Part shown: positions 1 through 6,651 of the stretch, piece after piece
Position numbering within the stretch: position 1 is the first letter of the stretch
Layout of the letters: every line of letters starts with the position of its first letter
DNA from: Neobacillus jeddahensis
Lineage (GTDB): Bacteria > Bacillota > Bacilli > Bacillales > Cytobacillaceae
Assembly (NCBI RefSeq): GCF_000612625.1
Contig: NZ_CCAS010000040.1
Location: 1 to 38,283, forward strand
Length of the DNA: 38,283 nucleotides
Reading direction: 5' to 3'
Program-made: the position numbers and the translations under genes
Notes under the pieces: generated by a model
Database searches by the model: none
What the model saw: the letters and a program-made list of their open reading frames with translations, nothing else
What the model was told of the DNA's origin: nothing

Positions 1-27
1 ATTTAAATGAAGCCTAGGTAAAAGAAC

Positions 28-162
28 CTGTTGATTGGAGCGGAAGGCGGCGAAGACTCCTGCGGGAGTGAGGGCCAGGAGAGACCCCGCAGGAGCGAAG
101 CGACGAGGAGGCTCGCCGGCACGCCCGTGGAAAGCGAAGCCGCCTGGAGCGGAAATCAACAG
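28..162. repeat. Dispersed palindromic repeat, about 135 bp
   Basis: The ends form an inverted repeat (CTGTTGATT at 28-36, AATCAACAG at 154-162). Inside lie GGCGGC/GCCGCC arms and a CCTGCGG...CCGCAGG pair, so the whole can fold into a branched structure. It is much more GC-rich than its surroundings. ATTTAAAT occurs on both sides (1-8 and 167-174). It resembles the GC-rich intergenic repeats common in Bacillaceae genomes; that family assignment is from memory. No second copy was seen in this window. Confidence 0.75.
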
Positions 163-243
163 CCCAATTTAAATATACATCCTATATTTAAGTGACTTTT
201 TCAGTGCCCTCTTTATGATCAGGGGGATTTTTTTTCAAATTAT

Positions 244-930
244 ATGAAAAGGCGTGGTAGAAAGGACAGCCCCAACAATGCGATCGAAGGCCCCATCATA
301 TATGAACTCATTGGAAACTTTCAGGATAGAAGAATATTAGATTTAGGTTGTGGTGATGCCTCCTTTGGGAAGGAGTTATTATCTCAAGGTGCAGGTTCTT
401 ACACGGGAGTCGAAGGTTCTGAGCAAATGGTCAGTGCGGCAAAGATTCATTTATCGGGATTAAACGGGACGGTTGATCACAATACAATTGAAGAGCATCA
501 TTACATAGCAGATCAATTCGATATTGTCACATCTCGTTTTGCTATTCACTATGTTGCTGATATTCAGACTTTGTTTCAAAACGTACATAAAACCTTAAAA
601 AATAATGGAAAGTTTGTCTTTAGTGTACAGCATCCGCTGACGACCTCCTCGTATATTAGTAAACAAACAGGCGATAGACGCGAAAACTGGATCGTTGATG
701 ACTATTTTCTAGAGGGAGAAAGAAAAGAGCCTTGGATTGAGCAAATAGTAGTGAAATATCACCGAACGATTGAGCACTATTTTCGTGTCCTAACTAGTGC
801 AGGATTTTCCGTGATCGATTTACGAGAAGGAACTCCAAAGCGTGAATACTTCACCAATGAGCAAGAATTTGAAAGAAGACTAAGAATTCCTGTCGTGTTG
901 GCTTTTTCTTGTGTTAAAAGGGAGGTTTAA
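244..930 (+). CDS. Class I SAM-dependent methyltransferase, probably 5'-truncated
   Basis: The 228-residue product has a Rossmann-type methyltransferase fold: motif I LDLGCG at residues 32-37, an acidic motif II (GVEGSEQM, about 54-61) and the motif around FDIVTSRFAIHYV. The substrate is unknown; the resemblance is to small-molecule methyltransferases. The start is doubtful. The same frame stays open upstream to a TGA at 193-195, and its residues (LYDQGDFFSNYMKRR) look like the YD..FF..Y..MR N-terminus usual in this family, but there is no ATG, GTG or TTG in that stretch. The only start, ATG 244, has no good ribosome binding site (AGGGGG is 18 bases away). The 5' end may have been lost when the adjacent repeat arrived, so the gene may be inactive or shortened. 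Confidence 0.75.
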   Translation: MKRRGRKDSPNNAIEGPIIYELIGNFQDRRILDLGCGDASFGKELLSQGAGSYTGVEGSEQMVSAAKIHLSGLNGTVDHNTIEEHHYIADQFDIVTSRFAIHYVADIQTLFQNVHKTLKNNGKFVFSVQHPLTTSSYISKQTGDRRENWIVDDYFLEGERKEPWIEQIVVKYHRTIEHYFRVLTSAGFSVIDLREGTPKREYFTNEQEFERRLRIPVVLAFSCVKREV

Positions 931-1025
931 TTTATTCCATTAACATGGATTTAATCGTTCAGAGCCGTATTCTACTCAGTTGAGCCATCCACGGTTCAGA
1001 AGACAATCTACAAGGAGCCTCTCTT

Positions 1026-1055
1026 ATGAAGAAAAATCTACCACAAGGTAAGTAA
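1026..1055 (+). CDS. Tiny ORF MKKNLPQGK with a good RBS
   Basis: AAGGAG at 1012-1017 stands 8 bases before an ATG that opens nine codons and a stop, followed 20 bases later by a terminator-like hairpin. It could be a leader peptide, the 5' remnant of a lost gene, or chance. No function is assigned. Confidence 0.25.
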   Translation: MKKNLPQGK

Positions 1056-1073
1056 AAGTATGTAACGCTTAAT

Positions 1074-1125
1074 AAAAAGCCCACCTCAGCCAGAGTATAA
1101 ACTGTAAGCTGAAGTGGACTTTTTT
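1074..1125. terminator. Intrinsic terminator-like hairpin
   Basis: AAAAAGCCCACCTCAGC pairs with GCTGAAGTGGACTTTTT. On the plus strand there are two A/C mismatches; on the minus strand these become G-U pairs. Poly-A and poly-T tracts flank the two sides, so it could act in either direction. Confidence 0.6.
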
Positions 1126-1243
1126 CTTAATTCTACGTTATTCTGGTGATTTTATTATTTTTCGCTCTTTTCTTTTATGATTGTTGCTATCAGAGAATAA
1201 ATTGTATAAAATTGGTAATATAAATTAAGTAGGAGGCGACTAG

Positions 1244-1468
1244 ATGAAATTAAAGAGCTTCATAGTTACTATTGGTTCGCTTGTATTGACGACAGGAATG
1301 CTTTATCTGATTGGTCATATGTTTACGATTCCTTGGTTAATGTTCCATCACAAATATATAGTGAACGGAAACGGCTTCTATATTTCAGCTGGTTCGTTTG
1401 ATCCACTAATTATTGGTTTGATTGTAAGCTTTTTTGCAGAAAAGATTTATGTTTACAAGTTCCACTAA
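1244..1468 (+). CDS. Small two-helix membrane protein, unknown function
   Basis: This 74-residue protein has a hydrophobic helix at about residues 5-32 and a second at about 52-69, separated by a short polar stretch (HKYIVNGNG). A very good ribosome binding site, AGGAGG at 1231-1236, sits 7 bases before the ATG, so translation is likely. I do not recognise the family. It stands alone between a terminator-like hairpin and the convergent EamA gene. The length, charge pattern and RBS argue that it is real; a membrane location is inferred from hydrophobicity only. Confidence 0.6.
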   Translation: MKLKSFIVTIGSLVLTTGMLYLIGHMFTIPWLMFHHKYIVNGNGFYISAGSFDPLIIGLIVSFFAEKIYVYKFH

Positions 1469-1556
1469 AAGCCTGTTTGATAATGTCAAGTTTTTACGTT
1501 CTTAATAAGGTAGTATTTAAGCCACTACTCCCTAAGGCTAGTGGGATCCTTCTATT

Positions 1557-2465
1557 TTAAGAGTTTGTTTCTGCTTCTACTGAAACCTTATTTCTGCGGT
1601 TTTTGGTGACTTTTACATTTCCTGCCACAATTCCGCCTAAGATGAACACAACTCCGAGCCATTGGGACATTGTTACCTGTTCGGATAAAACAAGCGATGA
1701 CAAGATGACAGCGATAGGAAGCTCAGAGGCTGTTAAGATCGTTCCAAGTCCGGGTCCGATATGTGGCATTCCAATTGAAAACAACAGTGGTGGTAAGGCG
1801 ACACCTAATAAACCGAGAAACAGTCCATATGGTGCAACCCCCAGCAAAACAGGTAATTGGAATAGCTCGGTTGGCAGAAAGAAGACGAAAACCGTGACTA
1901 CCCCGCCAGTGGCAAACAAGGCACTTTTTTGTACAGGTGGGATGTCACCTTCCATACCGCTAAGAAAGATAAAGCTGGTATAGGTCAAAGCAGAAAGTAT
2001 GCCCCAAGCAATTCCTTGCCAGGTAAATTCTCCGCCGCCTTCTGCTATGATCCCGGCTGCAAGAATGGAACCAATAATAAGGATTCCAATCGAGATAATC
2101 TTTGCCATTGTTGGAGGCTTTTTATAAAAAAGCCACTCTATTAAGCTGCCAATCCAAACAAATTGGAATAAAAAGATAATGGCCAGTGAAGCGTGAAGTG
2201 TCTGAAGGGACTGATAATAAAATACCCCTGTTAGCCCAAGCGGGATGCCCGCTAAGAGCAATTTTCCGATTTTAGCGAATGTCAGTTTTTTCTTTTTCGA
2301 AAAAAGCGCTAGGATCCACATGAGTAAAGCGCCAAATAAATATTGGCTCCCTGTCACGACTGATACAGAATAGCCAGCGGAATAAGCGAGCTTGACAAAG
2401 GTTGATAAGGCCCCGTAACAGCATCCTCCTAAAAAAACAAGTAGTGCGTAATGCCATGCTTTCAT
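1557..2465 (-). CDS. EamA/DMT-superfamily transporter
   Basis: A 302-residue integral membrane protein with about ten hydrophobic helices arranged as two EamA repeats. The first begins in LLVFLGGCCYGALSTFVKLA and the second near WQGIAWGILSALTYTSFIFL. Family members export amino acids, metabolites or drugs; the substrate here cannot be read from the sequence. The tail (KNRRNKVSVEAETNS) is charged and probably cytoplasmic. The ATG at 2463-2465 follows an AAAGGGG-type ribosome binding site. A strong minus-strand hairpin terminator (2510-2547) lies in the presumed 5' leader, which hints at attenuation. Confidence 0.85.
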   Translation of the reverse strand: MKAWHYALLVFLGGCCYGALSTFVKLAYSAGYSVSVVTGSQYLFGALLMWILALFSKKKKLTFAKIGKLLLAGIPLGLTGVFYYQSLQTLHASLAIIFLFQFVWIGSLIEWLFYKKPPTMAKIISIGILIIGSILAAGIIAEGGGEFTWQGIAWGILSALTYTSFIFLSGMEGDIPPVQKSALFATGGVVTVFVFFLPTELFQLPVLLGVAPYGLFLGLLGVALPPLLFSIGMPHIGPGLGTILTASELPIAVILSSLVLSEQVTMSQWLGVVFILGGIVAGNVKVTKNRRNKVSVEAETNS

Positions 2466-2509
2466 TTTTTTTTTACCCCTTTCATTCTATGAATTTCCTT
2501 TTTTAACGC

Positions 2510-2547
2510 AAAAAAGCCACACAGCTTTCATCTGAAAGCTGTGTGGC
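2510..2547 (-). terminator. Strong intrinsic terminator in the leader of the EamA gene
   Basis: GCCACACAGCTTTCA (2516-2530) pairs perfectly with TGAAAGCTGTGTGGC (2533-2547), and read on the minus strand the stem is followed by TTTTTT. No minus-strand gene ends just upstream of it, so it sits in the 5' region of the EamA transporter, ending about 45 bases before the start codon. Confidence 0.8.
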
Positions 2548-2612
2548 GAAAATAGAGATTCCTCTAGAAAAGTCCACAAACATCGGTTTTATTATTCAAT
2601 CTGACCTAGTTA

Positions 2613-2642
2613 CTTTAATGCAAATGAGAATGTAAGTCAATA
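2613..2642 (-). promoter_or_regulatory. Possible sigma-A promoter for the EamA gene
   Basis: On the minus strand TTGACT is followed after 17 bases by TAAAGT, about 150 bases before the start codon. The -10 matches the consensus at four of six positions. If real, the leader would include the hairpin at 2510-2547. Confidence 0.35.
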
Positions 2643-2763
2643 AATTTTTAGATGAGATAGGAAATTAATCTGAATATGTTATCTTTTAAATAGTTTGTCC
2701 ATTCCTCACGCAATCTTCTTGCATAAAATAATTATATACCAATAGATTGTGAAGGAAGTGAAC

Positions 2764-2823
2764 TTGGGGTTAGAGGCTCATCAGCAAATTTATGCTTTTA
2801 TTCGTGAGCTAAAGCGAGTTTGA
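2764..2823 (+). CDS. 19-codon ORF cut off at the MITE-like element; possible gene remnant
   Basis: TTG at 2764, about 6 bases after AAGGAA, opens MGLEAHQQIYAFIRELKRV. The peptide looks like an amphipathic helix from the start of a regulator, but it is too short to assign. It ends exactly at the left end of the repeat element starting at 2824. It may be the start of a disrupted gene or a chance ORF. Confidence 0.25.
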   Translation: MGLEAHQQIYAFIRELKRV

Positions 2824-3008
2824 TAAGCGGAGAAATTTCCCTTATTTAGGAAATAGCACTGAAAATTGCTTAAACATACGGAAAGATTCCGACTATTGAC
2901 TCAAAAAACATAAAAATGGGCAATTTTACTTTGCTTAGTCGGAAAATCTCCGTTTATTTACCCCGAACCGAGCCCTATTCTGCAATTTAACCGGAAAATC
3001 TCCGCTTA
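2824..3008. repeat. MITE-like element with terminal inverted repeats, 185 bp
   Basis: The left end TAAGCGGAGA (2824-2833) is matched by TCTCCGCTTA at the right end (2999-3008), and the similarity continues inward (AAATTTCC / GGAAAA). Related GGAAAATCTCCG and CGGAAAGATTCCG units recur inside (2879-2893, 2939-2952), and CCGACTA/TAGTCGG (2889-2895, 2936-2942) forms an inner stem. There is no coding capacity. TTGA lies just outside both ends (one base off on the right), a possible but weak target duplication. Confidence 0.6.
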
Positions 3009-3047
3009 ATTGAACTATCACAGGTTACTCCATTAAGGGGGAATTAT

Positions 3048-3101
3048 ATGGTGGATTCAAGTGCGTTTTGCACCTCTAAAGTAAACCCGTTAGAAAAATG
3101 A
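3048..3101 (+). CDS. 17-codon ORF with a good RBS, unknown
   Basis: AGGGGG at 3036-3041 precedes ATG 3048 by 6 bases; the peptide begins MVDSSAFCTSKVN and ends just before the convergent MFS gene. It is unrecognised and may be a remnant. Confidence 0.2.
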   Translation: MVDSSAFCTSKVNPLEK

Positions 3102-3110
3102 ATCGCCTTT

Positions 3111-4322
3111 TTACTCGACCAGATTCTGATTCGTTTTTCGATAAGTCTTGGTTGAGATGGCAGCCAGTAGAAAAATGGCAATCAGGATATAAGCAATCCC
3201 GCCAACCAAACCTAATAAACGTGGCGCCAGATAATTTAAAGCGAGCCCTGATAAAAACATGGATAGCCCCAATATCGTATTTCCAATGGTGGCTAACAAT
3301 CCAAACATCGTTCCTCGATGCTCCGCAGGAATTTCCTTCATCAGAACCGTATCAAAACAGGCATTGCCAATCCCCGACATACATCCCGCCCCACAAAATA
3401 GTAGGAACGCAAACACTACCCAATGGGTTTTACTTAGTAAAAGTAGAGATGCCCCCTCTAGCAGTAAACACAGTAAACCTATGACTAAGAAATTTTTCCT
3501 TAAGCGATTGGCAACGGTAAAACTTAAGGTTAACCCAATCCCTAATGCTCCGTAAAATAGGCCAACTCCTATATCTCCTAGCTGGTACTCATTCACCGCG
3601 TACACACTAATGAGGACATTATCGATGCCGTTCATGAAAGCAATTAAAACCTCACAGATGAATAGAATGAGAACCGGAGCGGACAACAAAATGATTTTTT
3701 TGAAGACAACGAAAGGCATTTCTTTTACAGGTTGATTGCCCTCCATGACCTGCTGCTCACTTTCTGGGAACTTAATCGTTGAGATGATAATGGCTGCACC
3801 TAAGAAGGAGGCGGCATTGAACCAAAAGGTGACATGGGCCCCGAAAATAAACGACACGATTCCACCGGAAAAAGCGCCGCCGATTAACACGATTCCAACT
3901 AATACTTGCTCCAGGCTATTCACTTTGATGAGTTTCTCCTGGTTGACTAGGAGAGGGAGCGCAGACTTTCTCGCGGGGCTATAGATGGCTTCTCCAGCTG
4001 CTAACAAGAATGAACAGAGGTAAACGATCCAAATGTCCCCTTTACTGTGGACCAATAAGAAGGACAGGGCAAATCCGATTCGCGCTAGATCGGTTGTGAC
4101 TAATATGACCTTTCGCGGGAACCGGTCTGCCAGCCATCCGCCTAACGGTCCAAAAAAGACGAATGGGATAAGCCGGATGGCCAACGTCATGCCAACTGCC
4201 AAGCCTGATCCCGTTAGTTGTAATAGCATCGCTAATACGGCAACAGAACTAAACCGGTCCCCAATCCCGTTCACGACCCCGGCTAGGAACAGCTTCCGAT
4301 ATTGTTTTTCTTCACGGATCAT
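3111..4322 (-). CDS. MFS efflux transporter (macrolide-efflux-like)
   Basis: A 403-residue protein with about twelve hydrophobic helices. MFS motif A is clear at residues 61-71 (GGWLADRFPRK), in the loop between helices 2 and 3. The overall pattern, including an N-terminal FLAGVVNGIGDRFSSVAVL and a central charged loop near FPESEQQVMEGN, is that of the proton-driven MFS drug exporters often annotated as macrolide efflux proteins. The substrate is unknown. It is followed upstream on the same strand by an ArsR-type regulator gene ending 84 bases away, and a TCTAATTAG palindrome shared with that gene lies 42 bases before this start. This suggests the pump is controlled by the neighbour. Confidence 0.85.
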   Translation of the reverse strand: MIREEKQYRKLFLAGVVNGIGDRFSSVAVLAMLLQLTGSGLAVGMTLAIRLIPFVFFGPLGGWLADRFPRKVILVTTDLARIGFALSFLLVHSKGDIWIVYLCSFLLAAGEAIYSPARKSALPLLVNQEKLIKVNSLEQVLVGIVLIGGAFSGGIVSFIFGAHVTFWFNAASFLGAAIIISTIKFPESEQQVMEGNQPVKEMPFVVFKKIILLSAPVLILFICEVLIAFMNGIDNVLISVYAVNEYQLGDIGVGLFYGALGIGLTLSFTVANRLRKNFLVIGLLCLLLEGASLLLLSKTHWVVFAFLLFCGAGCMSGIGNACFDTVLMKEIPAEHRGTMFGLLATIGNTILGLSMFLSGLALNYLAPRLLGLVGGIAYILIAIFLLAAISTKTYRKTNQNLVE

Positions 4323-4363
4323 AAGTCAACACCTTCTTTTATAAGAATCTAATTTCATATATA

Positions 4364-4373
4364 TCTAATTAGT
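4364..4373. promoter_or_regulatory. Candidate operator TCTAATTAGT before the MFS gene
   Basis: This matches nine of ten bases of the perfect palindrome TCTAATTAGA at 5011-5020 before the ArsR gene. Its position 42 bases upstream of the pump start fits repression by the linked regulator. Confidence 0.5.
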
Positions 4374-4381
4374 TAGGCGGA

Positions 4382-4403
4382 AAAATAGGCGCCGGGTGAC
4401 GCC
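4382..4403 (-). terminator. Weak terminator after the ArsR gene
   Basis: On the minus strand GGCG...CGCC forms a short stem and is followed by TATTTTT, directly after the regulator's stop. The stem is only about four base pairs, so efficiency is doubtful. Confidence 0.35.
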
Positions 4404-4405
4404 CT

Positions 4406-4984
4406 TTAACTCAACCACCATAACTCGACAGGATTTAATTCATAGAGATTATTTTCGCGGTACATATACTGACACATGATAAGTTCACGTCGTAATGTGG
4501 CATAATCATCATGAAATTGTTTTAAATAGTCATTGATCTCTTTTTCTGGATATACTTTCCCAAATTCTAAACCATTGGCCATATGGGCAAGGACGACAAG
4601 CTTTTTCTTTCGTTGGGCCGGATAATTCTTTAATTTTCCGTCCTTTGTGAAAAAGTTATTAATGATGGCCGTACGTTCCGCTGCCGTGACGGACATTTCC
4701 ATACTTGCATCACCTCCTGTTCCAACGGTGAGAATGGATTTGGCACTATTTTCCAATATATTTGTGTTCAGTGAAAAATAGATGGTGTTTTTATCTCGTT
4801 GCTCCTTAATCAGGCCTACCTCTCTTAGTTTCGCCATATGGTGGGTGATTGTTGGGGGCTTGAGCCCGAGTTTCCCCGCAATCGCTTGGCCGTGCAATGG
4901 TCCCTGCTGGAGCAGGCCAATAATCCGAACACGTGTCAGATCCCCTAAAGCCTTATGAAATTCAACAATTTTGTTTAATTGCAT
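4406..4984 (-). CDS. ArsR-type winged-helix repressor with C-terminal DUF2087 domain
   Basis: The 192-residue protein has an ArsR-like winged helix in residues 1-75 (KALGDLTRVRIIGLLQQGP, then the recognition region LKPPTITHHMAKLREVGLI). A DUF2087 domain covers roughly residues 105-190 (FFTKDGKLKNYPAQRKKK, HDDYATLRREL). No metal-binding ELCVC-type motif is present, so it is probably not a metal sensor; DUF2087 may bind a ligand. It lies directly upstream of, and in the same direction as, the MFS pump. A perfect palindrome TCTAATTAGA lies 27 bases before its own ATG and a near copy lies before the pump, consistent with autoregulated control of efflux. Confidence 0.88.
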   Translation of the reverse strand: MQLNKIVEFHKALGDLTRVRIIGLLQQGPLHGQAIAGKLGLKPPTITHHMAKLREVGLIKEQRDKNTIYFSLNTNILENSAKSILTVGTGGDASMEMSVTAAERTAIINNFFTKDGKLKNYPAQRKKKLVVLAHMANGLEFGKVYPEKEINDYLKQFHDDYATLRRELIMCQYMYRENNLYELNPVELWWLS

Positions 4985-5010
4985 GCTACATGCACCTACT
5001 TTAATAAATG

Positions 5011-5020
5011 TCTAATTAGA
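5011..5020. promoter_or_regulatory. Candidate autoregulatory operator TCTAATTAGA
   Basis: A perfect 10-bp palindrome 27 bases upstream of the ArsR/DUF2087 gene, with a near copy at 4364-4373. Confidence 0.5.
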
Positions 5021-5240
5021 TAATAATCGAATTGCATGAATTTTTCAATAGGCATATTTGCTTCTAGCAGGATGTCTATTAATATGAATCAATAGCTAAG
5101 GGGAATTTGTAATAATACTACTAATTATTGGCTATACTTCCTGTCCTAACAGGGCAGTCTTATGGAAGAAGGAGTTTGTGTATGACTTGTAGAAGTATAA
5201 AAAGTTAGAAACGAATGGGTTTGAAGCATTTCTCTGAACG

Positions 5241-5255
5241 AGATAATGATTATTT
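5241..5255. promoter_or_regulatory. Fur-box-like site before fra
   Basis: AGATAATGATTATTT matches the Bacillus 7-1-7 Fur consensus TGATAATNATTATCA at nearly all positions apart from the two outer bases at the right and one at the left. It overlaps the start of the ribosome binding site of the frataxin-like gene, an iron-handling protein, which makes iron control sensible. Confidence 0.55.
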
Positions 5256-5269
5256 TAGGAGGGAACAAC

Positions 5270-5641
5270 ATGGAAGTTTTTACAGAATACATAGCGCAGA
5301 TTGATAACCCGCAACATCGGGCCCGGACAGAAGAAGTTTTGGCTTGGGTAACCAAGACCTTTCCAAATTTAAAGCCAAAAATTGCGTGGAAACAGCCTAT
5401 GTTTACCGATCACGACACATTTATTATTGGCTTTAGCGTATCCAAGCATCATTTGGCTGTTGCCCCTGAAGAGGCAGGGATCAACCATTTTTCTGATGAC
5501 ATTGTACAGGCGGGCTATGATCACACCAAGGGGTTGGTACGTATTAAGTGGGATAGTCCGGTCGATTTCTCCTTACTTGAGAAAATGATCGAGTTTAATA
5601 TGTTAGATAAGGCAGACTGTTCAACCTTCTGGCGGAAATAG
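5270..5641 (+). CDS. fra: Frataxin-like iron chaperone (Fra/YdhG family, DUF1801)
   Basis: The 123-residue product starts [20 protein letters not shown] and ends [12 protein letters not shown], closely resembling Bacillus subtilis YdhG (Fra), an iron chaperone reported to support Fe-S cluster and heme assembly. The acidic and aromatic core ([28 protein letters not shown]) is intact. The start is set by AGGAGGG at 5257-5263, 6 bases before ATG 5270; an upstream ATG at 5246 would place the ribosome binding site inside the gene and is less likely. A Fur-like box at 5241-5255 suggests iron-responsive expression. It is monocistronic as far as can be seen. Confidence 0.88.
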   Translation: MEVFTEYIAQIDNPQHRARTEEVLAWVTKTFPNLKPKIAWKQPMFTDHDTFIIGFSVSKHHLAVAPEEAGINHFSDDIVQAGYDHTKGLVRIKWDSPVDFSLLEKMIEFNMLDKADCSTFWRK

Positions 5642-5837
5642 AAAAAATAGGATAGCCCTTAGAGGCTCATATTTGCGTTTTAAGGTATTTAGGGTTTGTT
5701 ATATAATAAAAATTGTTCTGTTTAACCGTGAATTTCACTAAAGTAAAGCCAGAAAAGTGATAGAAAGAATGGCAGAAAATGAGAATGATCATAGATGACT
5801 GCCAGCTGATTGAAAAATAGAAGAGGGGAGCTCTTTG

Positions 5838-6491
5838 ATGACAAATAGTAGAATGAATCCTAAGGTTGATGAATTTTTAAGTAAAGCTAAACAGTGGAAG
5901 GAAGAATATGAGAAGTTGCGAGCTATTGTTCTTGACTGTGAGCTGACCGAAGAATTTAAATGGATGCATCCTTGTTACACGTTTGAGAAAAAAAACATCG
6001 TTTTAATCCATGGATTTAAAGAATATTGTGCGCTTCTGTTTCACAAAGGTGCCTTGCTAAAGGATACCCATGGGATTCTAATTCAACAAACAGAGAATGT
6101 ACAGTCTGCGCGCCAGATTCGCTTCACCAATGTTCAAGAAATAGTGGAAATGGAAACCATCTTGAAGGCCTATATTCATGAAGCCATTGAGGTTGAAAAA
6201 GCTGGCTTGGAAGTAAATTTTAAAAAGAAAGACGAATACATCATTCCTGAGGAATTGCAAAAAAAATTCGATGAAGTCCCTACCTTGAAAACGGCGTTTG
6301 AAGCATTGACTCCAGGCCGGCAAAAAGCATACATACATTTTTTTGCTCAAGCCAAACAATCCAAAACCCGGGAGTCAAGGATTGAAAAAAATATGGACCG
6401 CATTCTCAATGGTAAGGGACTAAATGATTGCATTTGTGGACGATCTCAAAAGATGCCTAACTGTGACGGCTCACACAAGTATATTCAATGA
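5838..6491 (+). CDS. ydeI: YdeI-type DUF1801/OmdA protein with C-terminal CDGSH iron-sulfur motif
   Basis: This 217-residue protein has a DUF1801-like fold in residues 1-115 (FKWMHPCYTFEKKNIVLIHG, CALLFHKGALLKD). A second domain follows (PEELQKKFDEVPTLKTAFEA, LTPGRQKAY) of the YdeI/OmpD-associated family. The last 20 residues carry C-X-C-X2-S-X3-P-X-C-D-G-S-H (residues 198-213), an exact CDGSH motif, which in known proteins binds a redox-active 2Fe-2S cluster through three Cys and one His. Function is unknown; the distal cluster site suggests an iron or redox role, like its neighbour Fra. The ATG at 5838 lies 7 bases after GAGGGGAG; a TTG one codon earlier is less likely. Confidence 0.85.
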   Translation: MTNSRMNPKVDEFLSKAKQWKEEYEKLRAIVLDCELTEEFKWMHPCYTFEKKNIVLIHGFKEYCALLFHKGALLKDTHGILIQQTENVQSARQIRFTNVQEIVEMETILKAYIHEAIEVEKAGLEVNFKKKDEYIIPEELQKKFDEVPTLKTAFEALTPGRQKAYIHFFAQAKQSKTRESRIEKNMDRILNGKGLNDCICGRSQKMPNCDGSHKYIQ

Positions 6492-6651
6492 GGTACGATC
6501 TTACGGAAGCGAAGTGCCTAGAGTAGAAATCCACTAGCACCTATAACACAAAATGCGAACTCTCATTCTCCTTGCCACTAAAATTGAAAATATATCAAGT
6601 ATTACTATTTTCTTTTCTGAACAGTATAATCAGGGATGGGAGTTGAGCGAA

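Larger units (their letters stand above)
931..1243. other. Intergenic stretch, 313 bp
   Basis: It holds a nine-codon ORF with a good ribosome binding site (1026-1055), a terminator-like hairpin (1074-1125) and AT-rich DNA before the small membrane protein gene. Nothing else could be supported. Confidence 0.5.

Noticed and set aside
955..1005. tRNA-like stretch (TGGCTCAACTGAGTAG on the minus strand)
   Set aside because: It resembles a D-arm, but no acceptor stem, T-arm or 3' end could be folded around it.
1603..2144. Open frames on the plus strand opposite the EamA gene
   Set aside because: They lie wholly inside a clear transporter gene, have no ribosome binding site and give low-complexity, Pro/Ser/Lys-rich proteins.
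2548..2720. Known riboswitch or T-box before the EamA gene
   Set aside because: No T-box AGGGTGGNACCGCG or other class consensus was visible; only the terminator itself is supported.
5146..5180. Small hairpin CCTGT...ACAGG and short ORF MEEGVCV upstream of fra
   Set aside because: The stem is only five base pairs and the ORF seven codons; neither is distinguishable from chance.
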